Source of the DNA: Xylaria sp. FL1777
Taxonomy: Eukaryota; Ascomycota; Sordariomycetes; Xylariales; Xylariaceae
Reading direction: 5' to 3'
Assembly (NCBI GenBank): GCA_022578965.1
Contig: MU400534.1
Location: forward strand, 360,933 to 424,932
Length of the DNA stretch: 64,000 nucleotides
The position numbers were made by a program, and so were the translations under genes. Under the pieces are notes generated by a model. The model saw only the letters and a list, made by a program, of their open reading frames with translations. It searched no databases and had not been told where the DNA came from. Below, one piece after another: positions 1 to 11,372 of the stretch; position 1 is the first letter of the stretch; each line of letters begins with the position of its first letter.

Positions 1-954
1 CTATATGTTTGATGTCGGCAACGGACTGCCACGTTCTGTACCCACAATCAGCTGTCAGATTTCATGACAAATATCAGTCGCTATACTCACGCGATTTCCA
101 GCATTAATAGCTGACGTAGGAGCATCCTTCTGAGGTACAATCCCCTTACCGCCGGGCTCAATGTGGGCTGGCTGGTGTCGCGTGGGTTGTTCATGGCCGG
201 ATCTCCATGTGCTAGGTTTAGTGGAAGTTGTCGTCGGTGATGTGAGTGATGCCCCATCCTTGCTATTCTTGTTTCCCTTCGCCAGGAGCATAAATCTATC
301 CACGACTGGAGTTTTAAACTTATGCGACTGGGCCTTGGCTTTTTGGCTTTTTTCGAGTTCCTCCTCTAATCGCTGCAAGTCCTTCATCTTCTGTTCCTCC
401 AACAACCGATTTCTCTCCACCTCCCAACTGACATCACGTTGCTCAGGCGACCGGTGTTGTATGTTCCGGCTAGATCCAGCGATTTGGTCGCGACTATCGT
501 CATGTGTTATATTGGAATGATTATCACGGCTGTCAACTGATGGACCTGTGGTCCTTCGCGGTATAGTTCGGCGCAATTGGCGCGGCGCGGATGATTCATG
601 CATGAGCTCAGTCTGACCTCCTGTCGTATTAGGAGGGTTGGTGGTCTTCAACAGGAGCGGGATGGCTGGAACAGGTGGGGTTACAAGAGCCGAGTTCATT
701 GTTTGGGCCGCATCATTGTCCATGCTGGCACCAACACTCGTTGCGCGACGGCGGTAGCGAGACATGGACCGCGATACAGAGCTCACGGCTGGGTTTTCGT
801 GCTGCTGGTCGGGTTCACGATTGCCGCTGGCAGTCCGTCTGGTGTCTGGAGGAGCAGGCGCAGAGACGGGCTGTTTTCGCAAGCTGCGATATCGCGAAGG
901 CCTCGAGGCCTGCTCGTCCTCCTGGTCCTCTTGCACCTGCGCGTGGCGAGACAT
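1..954 (-). CDS. Coiled-coil, basic low-complexity protein (partial, runs off left edge)
   Basis: I do not recognise this protein with certainty. The likely start is the ATG at 954; the frame stays open upstream but only with non-ATG starts. Exon 1 (954-91, 288 codons) ends at a GTGAGT donor. An intron with a CTGAC branch point and TACAG acceptor (90-36) leads into exon 2 (35-1), which stays open to the window edge. The N-terminal part is rich in Ser, Arg, Pro and Gln and has repeated Ser-Arg-Tyr-Arg motifs (SRYRS, SRYRRR). Around residues 175-205 is a charged Glu/Lys/Leu helix that should form a coiled coil, followed by a basic Lys/Ser segment. The SRYRR motifs plus charged helix recall proteins annotated as the cell-end marker receptor TeaR, but the diagnostic C-terminus lies outside the window, so that name is only a weak guess. 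Confidence 0.6.
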
Positions 955-2436
955 GGTCGCCGGCGGTGAGTGGGACTCCGATGTCGTGTTCACAGAGTCG
1001 AGCGAGGTGTCGCGCTAGCGAAGGAATGAGAATTGAGCGACGGGCTCACGGCGGCATGTAGGTTGGCTGGACTCGGTCAATGCCAGCGGTGATCATCGAT
1101 GTCGCTAGTGTAGACGGCCGATGTGTGTCGCTGACTGAGATCTGGTGGGGGGAGGATATTTTATAGTATACCTGGGTGCAGTAGACAGACAGCCTCCACC
1201 TAAAACTCTACTGCGTATACTGAGCACGAAGAATACCAGTAGTGTCTCTCCCTTGAAGCCTGGACCCTGGCATTGATGGCGTGGCAGCTGCTGGGGAAGC
1301 AGAACGTAGGAGGGTTGAGAGTCCAGTCTACGTAGGTATAGTGTAGTTGGTAGTGGAGTGAAGTAGGTAGACAAGACAAGGCATACTACATGTAAGTAAG
1401 GAAGGGAGTAAGTATCTTTACATAGTAAACACTAAGGTTAAGTACAGCGAAATGGACCCGACTTGATCGTTGGCAACTCTAGCCTGGTGCAGCGCAGATA
1501 TACTTACTGCGTAGGTATACCTAGTACTTACCTAAGTCTCGCAGTTAGTCCTCACACTAATATTGCTCCAATGAAAATCTCGAGACCTGTCGAAAGGGTA
1601 AAATGAAGGGTGCTGCAAGGGGCATTCCAAAATTCTAGGCATGTTTTGTGGCGCCCGCCTTCCTGTAGGTACATTTCAGCTCCCCGTTCGGTATCTTGGT
1701 CGCGTGCACGGGAGATAAAGGTAGGTAGGTACCAGGGTGCCGTGATGCCGTGATGCCGTACATCGGTATGTAGGTACGTATAAAGTAGGTATGGATTGGA
1801 GACCACTGCTCCCGAGCCTGCATGTATGTAGCAGTAAGTACATACGGTAGCGCTTGCACAGATCAGAAACAGACGTAGATACTCCAAATTAGGTAAGTAT
1901 GGAGTCAGGATACTCGTATTAGGTATGACAACACCTATCTAAGTCTTATCGTGCACTTGGTATGCATGTACTGCGTCGGTATGTAGGGATATACCTAGGC
2001 AGATGGCTACAGCACCCACTGCGTAGTGCAGGTTAACTAATTTCGCACGCTAGGGCGAACCTTAGCTGAGGTTTCTATTTGGCCAATTAACACCCAAACC
2101 CCTTAAATTTCAACGCCATGGCTCCCTTCAATGTCTGAGGGTCATTTCTGCCAGCATATTGTTGATTCAGCCTAATTTTCTGTTTTGTGGTACTATCTTG
2201 GAGCGATGGATACCTTGCTCATGATATGTTTATGATCCCTCGCCAGAAAAGATGCGCGTAATGATTTCTTATTGGCCCAGTACCTACCTTATTACGTTAT
2301 TACGCTGGACCCCTGTCCATCGCAGGTAGACCGACTTCCTTTATCGAATGCCTATCCCACCGAGAACAACGCCACCACATGTGCGAGTCCTGCTCACCGT
2401 CATTTTATCTTCAACCTAGACAACACCGGTAGACTC
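955..2436. other. Intergenic, rich in TAGGTA/TACCTA motifs
   Basis: This 1.5 kb stretch lies upstream of the coiled-coil gene and downstream of the first P450. I see no convincing gene. Between about 1330 and 2000 it is dense with short GTAGGTA, TACCTA and CCTAG words that recur in other intergenic parts of the window. Confidence 0.5.
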
Positions 2437-4143
2437 TCAATCCTTCCGTGGCCTATAATTCACCATCAGTGGCGCTTCTTTCCACATCATGTACATCTTG
2501 GCATCACCGAGCCAATCGCCGTGGTCATGTGCGAGCTCCAAGTCGTAGGTGAAGACGAGCTTCGCAAGCGCGAGTCGGATCTCGAGCCACGCCTGTCCCA
2601 GACCGAGACAGGCCCTAGGACCCGTGCTAAAGGCCAGGTTCCGCGGCTGGGGCACTCCACCCTCCGCCAGCCAGCGCTCGGGCCGGAACGTGTACGGGTC
2701 CTCCCACTCAGACTCATTGTGCACGATGGTCCAGTGTGGTGCTGATACCGTGGCCCCAGCATCAACGAAGTGGCCATCGACATACTCGCCGGGCGACACG
2801 CGCGGTAGTCCAAACGCAATGGGCGGATATGCGCGCAACGTCTCTTCGAGCACCGCGTTGAGGTATCGGAGGGATGCGAGTCGAGGGCCCGTCAGCTCTT
2901 TGTAACTTCCGAGTCCGCGGATCTCGTCCTGCAGCTCCTTCAGGCACGCCGGGTTTGCGCATAAGAAGTACATCGCGCCCGTTAGCGCGTGTACGACGGT
3001 GTCTGCGCCGGCTATCACCATTCCCTGGGCGAAAGACACGAGTGACGCCTCGTCCATCTTGCCGTTCGCGACGATGGGACCAAAGATATCTGCTGTCTCT
3101 TTGTCCGGATGCTCCTCTTGGAGTCGTACGCGCTTGCGGACTGCCTCTTGAGTATACGCGTAATGCTTAACGCGGTTTGCGATCGCGGACTTCGAGATCA
3201 TGTATGGAAGGATAAACTGTAGTAGTGGCATCCGCTCCATCAGGGCTGGGAGTATTGCTGCATGCGCACCGTCACGGAGCAGCGCGATCCAGAAATGTCC
3301 CCCAGCTTCGATGGCGCCGAAGGACTGGCTAAATGTCATTTCGCCTAAGCATTTTATTAGTCATCTCGTCGTACCCTTCAATTTTTCTTTTTATGGTATT
3401 CAAGCGGGAACCGCGAAAAGAGCCGAAGGGGGGGGGGGGGGAAGAAAAGACTGCTGAAGCATTGCAAGAAAGCATAACTAAAAATAACGAACCCATGATA
3501 TCAAATGCCAGCCATAGCATCGTTTCTGCAACATTAACGCCAGTCCCATGCGACGCAGCAGTCATGCTCCCCACTTTCTGCACGATCAAGTCCACATATT
3601 TCTGAATGATATGTTCCTGCTTACGCAAGGCCGTCGCACTGAAGCTTGGAGCCAGTAGCTTTCGTTGCCATGCGTGCTCGGTTGCGTCGATCTCGTAGAA
3701 CAGCACCCTTACCGAATCGCCGTTGTTGTAGAAAGTGGCGTCTTTGATGAATAGCTTCCTGTTCCGGGACGGCACTGAGTAGATGTCGTTGTGGGCTTGG
3801 ATCGTGTTAAAGCTTAACTCATTGGGCGCTACTCGGACAACGTTGCCTGTAACACGTCAGTGGGGTTATCGATTCTCAAGTGATCCATGAAAGACCATAC
3901 CGTATTTCTTGTGAGCATTCTGCATGATGCTCGGATAGCGTCCGCTAAGCCATACCCATGCTTGCCATACCTAGGAACGTGCTGTTAGCAAATTCGGCCG
4001 GATCCCAAGTATATGGATATACCCACTTGTGTTATGGCAGCAAGCTTGGGCCCCGGGTATTTTGCTAATGGATGGAAGTATAAAGTGTACACGCACCAGC
4101 CGAGGAGGTAACACAGAAGTCCCTTGATATTAACGTTAGCCAT
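2437..4143 (-). CDS. Cytochrome P450 monooxygenase (microsomal)
   Basis: Haem-thiolate monooxygenase, expected in the ER membrane and oxidising a small lipophilic substrate with electrons from P450 reductase. Four exons join into a 482-residue protein: 4143-4027, 3970-3901, 3846-3493 and 3344-2437. The ATG at 4143 follows an in-frame stop. A hydrophobic anchor (about residues 8-22) leads to the PGP hinge at 30-32. The I-helix AGADT is at 292-296, the ExxR glutamate/arginine at 348-351, PERW at 402-405, and the haem loop [10 protein letters not shown] carries the ligand Cys426. All diagnostic motifs are intact, so it looks functional. The motif set resembles the large isotrichodermin C-15 hydroxylase/benzoate hydroxylase-like group, but the substrate cannot be read from sequence. 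Introns 1 and 2 are 56 and 54 bp; intron 3 is 148 bp and contains a 14-base C tract on the coding strand. The neighbours are gene-free DNA on both sides. Confidence 0.92.
3428..3441. repeat. 14-base G homopolymer inside P450 intron 3
   Basis: Uninterrupted run of 14 G (14 C on the coding strand) inside the long third intron of the first P450. Length errors are likely here, but because the run is intronic they would not alter the protein. Confidence 0.9.
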
Positions 4144-7100
4144 TCTCTAACATAGACGGATCAAAGTTGCTATGTACCGTCACGGAGAAGCACACCAACA
4201 AGGCGGCGGTAGGTAGCATCGAGACCAGCTCAACAAGTGTCATGGCGGATGGGGTAAGTGCCTAAGTGATACATGCGGAGAATAGAGTCTGCAATAGAGC
4301 GTTCATTGGGGCCAGCACGTGCAAGTGCTGAGGAGCTATGTTGTTACACACTCGTGGTTACAAGACGGGAAACGACTTGGCGGTTCTATCGTGTGATATA
4401 TCGATAGAAAACTGGCTTTTTAGTAATGTTTTCTGCTCATGTATCTTTACATAATGTAAGCAGTAGACCACCCAGGGAGCATCATATCTTTTATATTTTC
4501 TAGAGTCAATCTTTCTAAAGTAAGTGCAGACATCGAAGTCGAGCACTTCGCTCAGTAACTATTTCACATGATAGAGCTCTAACTCTAACTTATACCGTCT
4601 AGCTCCAATACTGTGCCTCTCTTTTCAGCTGTTGTTATACATTAGATATATAATAAGCTGGCTGTCTCGCATATAACAGCAGTCCTGGGCGGTTCCCGAT
4701 ACGCCGGGCTGTGTTTCCGCAAGGCTACCCTTCCAACACATCTTCCCATCAATGACGGATACAGTCTTACCAACTGGCTAGTTCCACGTAATAGATCATC
4801 GCGTGGCAAAGTCATTACTGATCCTGGTAGTGATCCATGAAGCAGCAAAGCTTTCCGGGGGAAGGTTCTAGACCCATGATCGAAGAATTTCTCGAGCAGC
4901 CAACAGTTCTCCGACTAGTTGACGCCCATACAAAAGAGAGGTTACTAGGGCCTAGTATAGATATTAGGTAACCCGCCTCATTCCAACAACCAGCCGTAAC
5001 AGGCCGGTTTCCTTTACAGCAACACCGCTGCTTTGCTTCTAATGTTAACTCCGGGGTTGCTGAGCCACGATATACATAGTTATACTACATTCTCGAGTCA
5101 CATACGTAGGTACTACTAAAATTGTCTCTAGCTTGTCCTTTTGAACACCGGGCTCGGCATGTTCCGGCGGCGCGGTTGGTCTACTATAGATTTCATGTGG
5201 AGAAGAGAGTTCCAGAAAGGACTAAGTTCACACGGGAGCCTGGTTCCGGAAGATTAGGTAGACCAGCATCATAAGAACCAACGAGCCGGTAATGGCGGTC
5301 AATTGAGGGTCCTCTCTAGATTATTATATAAACCTTATATCTCTTAATTCTCAAATTCTTACTTCTGATCAAACATCCCATTGCACGATATACGCTCCAA
5401 TGTAACGACAGTGGTCTGATTAGCGCGCGACGATCCGGATTACCCGTCTCCGAGTAAATCATGAGCCCAATTTATGACGCACGTGTAAGCGTAGACATCA
5501 TTAAATATCCCAATGTGTGATAGACAGGGGCTAGTCGCGCCGTTTGTGATGGTCTGCGCAAGCTTACGGCAGAGCAGCTGTAACCACGAGGATTGAGATC
5601 CATAAAGGGGAATGAAGAGATTAGTGCTCTTTCAGATGGCCAGCATTGAACATGAAAGTATTAAGGTACCGGAATCTAGATAGATATATTTCAAATGGCC
5701 CCTAGTATATATATTACCAACAGCACGCAATTTGGCAAATTAATCGGCGGTATACATGTAAAAATATAGGGGGCTGAACTGCACAAGTAGTATTAATGTT
5801 ATAAAAGATACATATAAAAGTTTGCATGGGATTGTACCAGTCTCTATTGCCTTTGCATTCGCATGAGGTGTGCATTTTACTATACTTATAATCTACCCGT
5901 ACGCCCCGTTTGTTGTTCAGCTTCATGGTCATATAGTAGGAATCACTAAGCCTGAAATCAATCACGATAGCTTTACTTCAAAAACAACTATAAGAGGTCG
6001 TTTATTGTGTAGAATAGCTAAAGAAAGTTGTAATGTACACTTACTATATTTAACAACAATGTTTCCAACAATTATATAGTGTACACATGTATACCAAAAA
6101 ACAAATTACAATGGTACCGAGTAAGCACTACCTAGGTGAGTATAACTTTAATTATTTACAGGGTGTTTCCTATAACCTACAATGGATTTATGTTAAACTG
6201 AACGTATGATCTACATTTTCGTTCAAAACAATATTTTATGCATTTTCATAACTTAAGATGCATCGCACCTGAAGGTGTAGGGTCCTTATGACAACTTGGA
6301 CAAAGTTAGAAATGAATCTGAAGATAAATTACCGGGATAGCTTTGTAGTCTACATGAGATGTAATCCTTCTAAAACAGTAGCCGTACATCATCATTTTCC
6401 CTACCTGGCACATGATGTGAACCATTATACTATTAATTGCTTAGGTAGTTGCTCATGGGTGGCACGTGGTGACGCCGACCTAATTTTGAGTCGCGTGTGG
6501 AGGCGCAGACATCAATATTGTTAGACACTAATTCAGTAGAGACAGGATCATGGGATAACCTTTATTTTTAGAATAAAGAAAGGTGTATAGAGTGTCAAAA
6601 GAGGGATTCCATAGGGTCTTTTGACATTTTTGCACCAGTAGCTAACCCAAAAAAAGGACAATGCATCCACCCACACCACCAAAGTCCCTATTATAATTGT
6701 CCATTTTTCACCGCGAAAAGGGTAAAAACATCTACGAAAGCTACATAGCTACAACTGAGTTCTTTTACTCTATACGCATGCCATTTTCAAAATCATTAAA
6801 TGCGTTTAAAATCTAATAATTGTCGTTGTGGGAATAAAAGGTAGTTGGGTGATAAGGGGAGTAGGTGGTCTTTTTTGGCTTGGCTACTGCTTGTACAATT
6901 AAGAAATGCTTTCACTTTTCATGAGAAATCTGAGGATTAATATGTTTAAGCCAACTCTCAAATCTCCATCGGAGCAATTACAGTCGAACAGATTTCCAAC
7001 CAGCTTCTCATTCGTCACAACTCGAACGTAAGTACTCGCCGCAACATCCGGAAAGTGTTGCTTACAAAGCTGAGCAGTGCTGAGCGTGACAAGTCTGCAT

Positions 7101-7784
7101 GTAAAAATTTCAGGACTTACACTAGAACTGACCATATAGGGAGAGCTTATGACGCGCCAGTCACAGTTCGACTTGAAGAGTTTCGCAGATTAATAAGAAT
7201 TAGATCCAGTTACGTCATTGCCGGCGATCTTTTCACTTTGTGCTTGTCGACGATTTTAGTCGGGAGCAAGCCGTTATACAAATATTTAGATAGGATTGAC
7301 CGGTTAGAAATTTTACGGGTGGCTCGGCTCGAGGACCGTCTCAGATTCTTATAATTGAGTCGTTATGATGGATTCTGCTCAGCTGATGGTAGGGAGAAGG
7401 TAAGCACTCTGTAGATACCACCGCCGTAAGACTTTCCTAGTATTCTTCGGTGCATTTCAGCACTTCCCGAGTCTTCCGAGGTGAACAGCTATAATGGAAC
7501 CAGGATAAGAATCGGGATCCCCGTGAAAACTGGGTTTGGCGGTTTGTTTCCTTGTTAAGTTTATTTTCCTGGCATGATTATTAAAATATGCTAGCACACA
7601 GCCTTACATCAAGAGGTTCGCCTCTACCTGACACAACATTAGGCACCTTCCATTTTCAACACCCTGGAAAGCTCTGTCGAGCGTACTGATCTTACCATGA
7701 AGAAAACGTAGCCGCGATGACTTTTGTTAGCTATCTATACCATCTGATTTTGAAAACATCTCACGTGTCGAGGTCTTATAAACC

Positions 7785-7803
7785 AAAAAAAAAAAAAAAA
7801 AAA
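7785..7803. repeat. Poly-A tract (19 A)
   Basis: Uninterrupted run of 19 A inside the AT-rich gene-free region. It could be the relic of a retrotransposed 3' end, but no target-site duplication is obvious by eye. Confidence 0.85.
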
Positions 7804-8039
7804 GACCGGGTGGACCAGGCCTATTCAGGGGTTCTCAGAGGAATTCAACCTATAATGGTTCTGACCCACGCATGTCCTTGGAACTAATCAAATTAACGGC
7901 TATTTATTCTTTCTTATCTCTTTATCTGATTGTGAATTTTCATATTAAGTAGGAAGCTCGGCTTGGTTTTAAAAACGGAGATGTGCATATCTATTAACGT
8001 GTTTCCTGAACGAGAGTTGCCGGGATGTCAGGGACTAGG

Positions 8040-8240
8040 GTAGTAGGAGACTAGAAGGGACTTAAATGTGGGGAGACAGTCTATTATTTCCTATATAAAG
8101 GCCTGGTTTCCTCCCACTACTTCCTGGGAGGACCCAGGAATCAATAATACTGAACCCTTACCCATAAGTACGACCTAGCGGCTACCCTCTAGTGACCAAA
8201 CTTCACTCCGGAGACAACACTCCTAACAAGGGAGCCCATA
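8040..8240 (+). mobile_element. Possible remnant of a retrotransposon LTR
   Basis: A TATA-like word (TATATAAAG, 8092-8100) is followed 20 bases later by a perfect 8-bp inverted repeat, TTCCTGGG (8121-8128) and CCCAGGAA (8133-8140), with a 4-base loop. A text resembling the R/U5 end of fungal Ty1/copia LTRs follows. A short open frame starting with GTG (8192-8389) comes next but has no recognisable gag motif. No second LTR, primer-binding site or pol gene is visible, so this is at best a degraded solo piece. Confidence 0.25.
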
Positions 8241-9292
8241 ACGACACAGACAAATTCCGAGTCACGGCGGTCTATCGGCAAAAAGTTTATGATGAACTCG
8301 TATTCTTTGCCGGACAATATTCTGCGACGATAGGACTATACCATCACGCCAAGAGTTTTTCCCCTTTAGGAAGCTTCAATATCACATAGAAATATCAGTG
8401 ACTGGCGAACGGGAGGAAATACTTATCGGATTCACCGTCGAAGGCAGGTATCTAGCATAGCTGACGGAGCATGCACAAGAGACAGCTTCAAGTGCGATTT
8501 CAACTGGGTTGTATTTACCATCATTAAGCCAGATGTGGCACTTTGCATTTTGCCGGGACTGGTAGCGAAAATCAAGTCGCTTATAACCTATCTAGTGAGA
8601 AGAGGTGAGTATTAGGTGAATATTAGTTGTTTCCAAGTTCTTTTTTGCACGTGGAAGATGCTTAGAGAAATACCACTGTCGACCTCGAAGGCAATGCTCT
8701 TTTTGCCTAACAGAGGAGAAATTGAGAAGCGATTGCTAGGGCAGCTCATCCCATCTCCAAACAAAGGTTGGGCGGTTGTGAGAGCTATAGCGTCCCTACC
8801 TACAGATGGAAATTATATCCTTTCTGCGTAGTTACATAGGATTAATGGCATAATAGCTCAAGGGTTGTCGGGCTATTTCCAGACATTTCCTCATTACTGA
8901 TCCACCTTTTGCTAATTTCCATGTACATTTCGACAATACTATTCTATAAATTTAGTGTTCTCAAAATGCTAGCTACTTACCTGTCGGGAAACTAGAGCCG
9001 AAGCAGCGTGAGAATGTGCGCATTTCAAAATATGTAATATTTACCTCTGACGATGGTTTCTAGTTGACACGTTTCTACGTGGATACGCTATTGGATTTGC
9101 ATTGCACTTAAGTGAAATGCTTTGGTCAAGTTTTCTCATCACCTGCGTCATTCGCATCTACGCAGGGAAGTAAGTTTTTAATTGAACGCGTGTTCGTGTC
9201 GTATAATATTACAACAAATAAAACTAGAGCCTAACCCGAAGCCTACCAATCCCGATGAAGTGCTACATGTGTTATTCCTTACCACCTTTGGA

Positions 9293-10416
9293 TCACAAGC
9301 CGCCATTTAGAGCCTTCTCTACGGCCGGACGATCCTTGGAGATAACTTCATAGATCTCATCCCACGTCTTCCTCATCAGGACTTCGTCTTTCGCCATCTC
9401 TCCAGTCCTGTAATGGCGCTTAGCTCATTGCTCTGGGTCCATGACAGTTGAAAAGGGGGTGCAAGGTGGTCTATCACTTACGGGTAGAGAACATCATTGT
9501 GCCAGAAACGACCATGACTCTCCGGTCCAAGTGCGGTGCCGCTGACGAGGGTACGAGATCCTTGCTCGGCAGTGCGTGCGATGAACGAGAGGACTATATT
9601 TCCCATGGTCCGCTGCACAATATTGAAATTCCGGCCCAGTTCGGTCTTGCACAGACCGGGGCAGACGGCATTGACAATCATCTTGGGCGAACCCGTACTA
9701 CTCGTGACCTTCGCGATGTGCTGCATGACGGCCATGCCTGCTAGTTTGACCATGCAGTAGCTGTCTTCGGAGACCCAGCCCTTTTCCCTGTTGGATGCTT
9801 GGAGCAGGCTTCCATCGGGGCCAAGCCATTCGCGCTTGGCTAAATCGTGACCGTTACTATTGACGAATGTGAGATGAGGCGTCCTTCCCTGCGCCGCAGT
9901 AGACCGCAGTATGGGTAGCAGCAAGACGGCCATGAGAGCCGTCGAGAGCACGTTGACTTGTACGGCCATCTCCCAGCCAGAGGCCGACTTTTGATAAGTC
10001 GGGTTGCCAAGGCCAGCGTTGAGAAGCGCGACATCAAGCTTGTCGGTTAGCTTTTCTAGCTTCTCAACAAAGGCCTGCACAGAGTCGAACGAGGTTAGAT
10101 CCACGGTCAAGATGTCGATCTTGGAGAAGCCAGTAGCGTTCGTGATGGCTTCTTTCGCCGCCTCTCCCTTGGGCTGCGATCGAACGCCGAGGATCAAGCG
10201 CTCCGCACCGAGGGCAGCATACTTCTGCGCGGCCTGGAAACCCAGCCCAGTGTTGGCGCCTGTGATAAGGACGGTCTTGCCGGCAAAGGACACCTTAGGG
10301 TCGGCGGGCGGATTTTTGGTGCCCCAACGAATCTTGGTATTCGGAGGCTTGGTGTTCAGATCAGCTGGGGGACCGCCGGGCCGGGTTTCCGTCGCTGTGA
10401 TGGTGTTTTCAGACAT
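9293..10416 (-). CDS. Short-chain dehydrogenase/reductase (SDR)
   Basis: NAD(P)-dependent oxidoreductase with a Rossmann fold. Two exons, 10416-9482 and 9407-9293, are joined over a 74-bp intron (donor GTAAGT) to give 349 residues. Without splicing the frame stops right at the donor, so the 37-residue tail depends on the intron. The cofactor motif TGANTGLG is at 52-59, the adenine-ring Asp at 106, NAG at 133-135, the catalytic Ser near 187, and Tyr220 with Lys224 form the YxxxK pair. The spacing and the C-terminal helix fit the fungal retinol dehydrogenase/WW-domain-oxidoreductase-like SDRs. There is no signal peptide, so it is probably cytosolic. The substrate is unknown. It is not close enough to either P450 to infer a shared pathway. 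Confidence 0.92.
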
Positions 10417-11372
10417 GGTAGAGGTTACTAGCTAAAGGAGTAGGAATCATTCTAAGATAGGGTTTGGTGAGTTTCTTTTGAAGTCGCCGTAGATGTAGAA
10501 GTCAACTTCGTTTGATATGGTGTTAATACTTGGTCCGCGGACGTCCGACCAACAACAACTCCCAGTGGATACTACTAGTGCGGAATTCCGCCCAGCTATT
10601 CCAGCCCCAAACACGCCGATGCATTACTTCTACTAGAATTAATCTGATCAAAGGGATTAAAGGGATAATATTATAGAATATTATAGCACCGGTAACGGTA
10701 TGATAATCGTGTAGCGCCACGTAGATGCTAAAAAGAAAGAGTAAAGGTTAACTTTGAGAGAGACTTTATCGTGTTCCTCGGAACGGAACTGTATGGGAGC
10801 AGATCTGCAGGTGGCAGCCATAATATTGTTGCCACTGATTATTATAACTTAAATGATGTTAATTCACTGAAATAGTGTTGGTAGAATATTACTTGCGTCG
10901 ATTGGGTCTTATATATTAGAAGAGAGCCTCACCAGCGCAAAGCCCTGAACAACGAGGTCAATGGTGCCCATCAACGAGCTAGTTGTGTAATATATGACAC
11001 ATCCCTTGCCACTGTATATTCCCCTTTCGGCACTGTGCCACGATGTACTCAACACCATCATGTCGGAACTGGTTGTTGAAAACACAGTTTGGCTGGAACT
11101 ACCGGGCTAGTCATCCCACCCTCTCTATTCCCTGACGTATTTACGCATACAGTAAGCACGCGAGTATGGGAGGGTATATCCATTGTCTATTTACTCGTCT
11201 AGCTATCGGTTCCCAGGATCCGTTTCAGTGCCGTTTTACGAGACCCGTATGTGTCTATTTCTTTAAATTTTGCATCAAGTCATCTTCGAACGTTGCAATC
11301 GTGTGTATCCCACAAAGCAATTAGCACAATGCAATGCTTAGACTGTTTGTGCTAAAGAGTCGTTATGATAAA
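10417..11372. other. Intergenic between SDR and FPP synthase
   Basis: About 950 bp holding the upstream region of the SDR gene and the downstream region of the FPP synthase gene, both on the minus strand. It is moderately A/T-rich. I see no gene, RNA or clear repeat. Confidence 0.5.

Larger units (their letters stand above)
4144..9292. other. Gene-free, partly AT-rich region with decayed repeats
   Basis: Over 5 kb between the P450 and the dehydrogenase holds no gene that I can support. The part from about 5700 to 8000 is visibly A/T-rich with only short frames. An open but unrecognised frame without a convincing start lies at about 6950-7354 (+). A 19-base A run is at 7785-7803. A TATA-like word and perfect hairpin near 8092-8140 look like part of a decayed LTR and are listed separately. 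The composition fits old transposon DNA degraded by C-to-T mutation, as in RIP, but I could not identify an element. Confidence 0.5.

Noticed and set aside
161..1061. Four plus-strand open frames opposite the first gene
   Set aside because: They are shadows of the minus-strand Ser/Arg-rich coding sequence, with no start context or domains.
2272..3170. Plus-strand frames opposite the first P450
   Set aside because: Arg/Ser/Pro-rich antisense shadows of the P450 exon 4.
8192..8389. Small protein gene
   Set aside because: It starts at GTG, is short, and lies in a probable repeat remnant; kept only as part of the LTR-like note.
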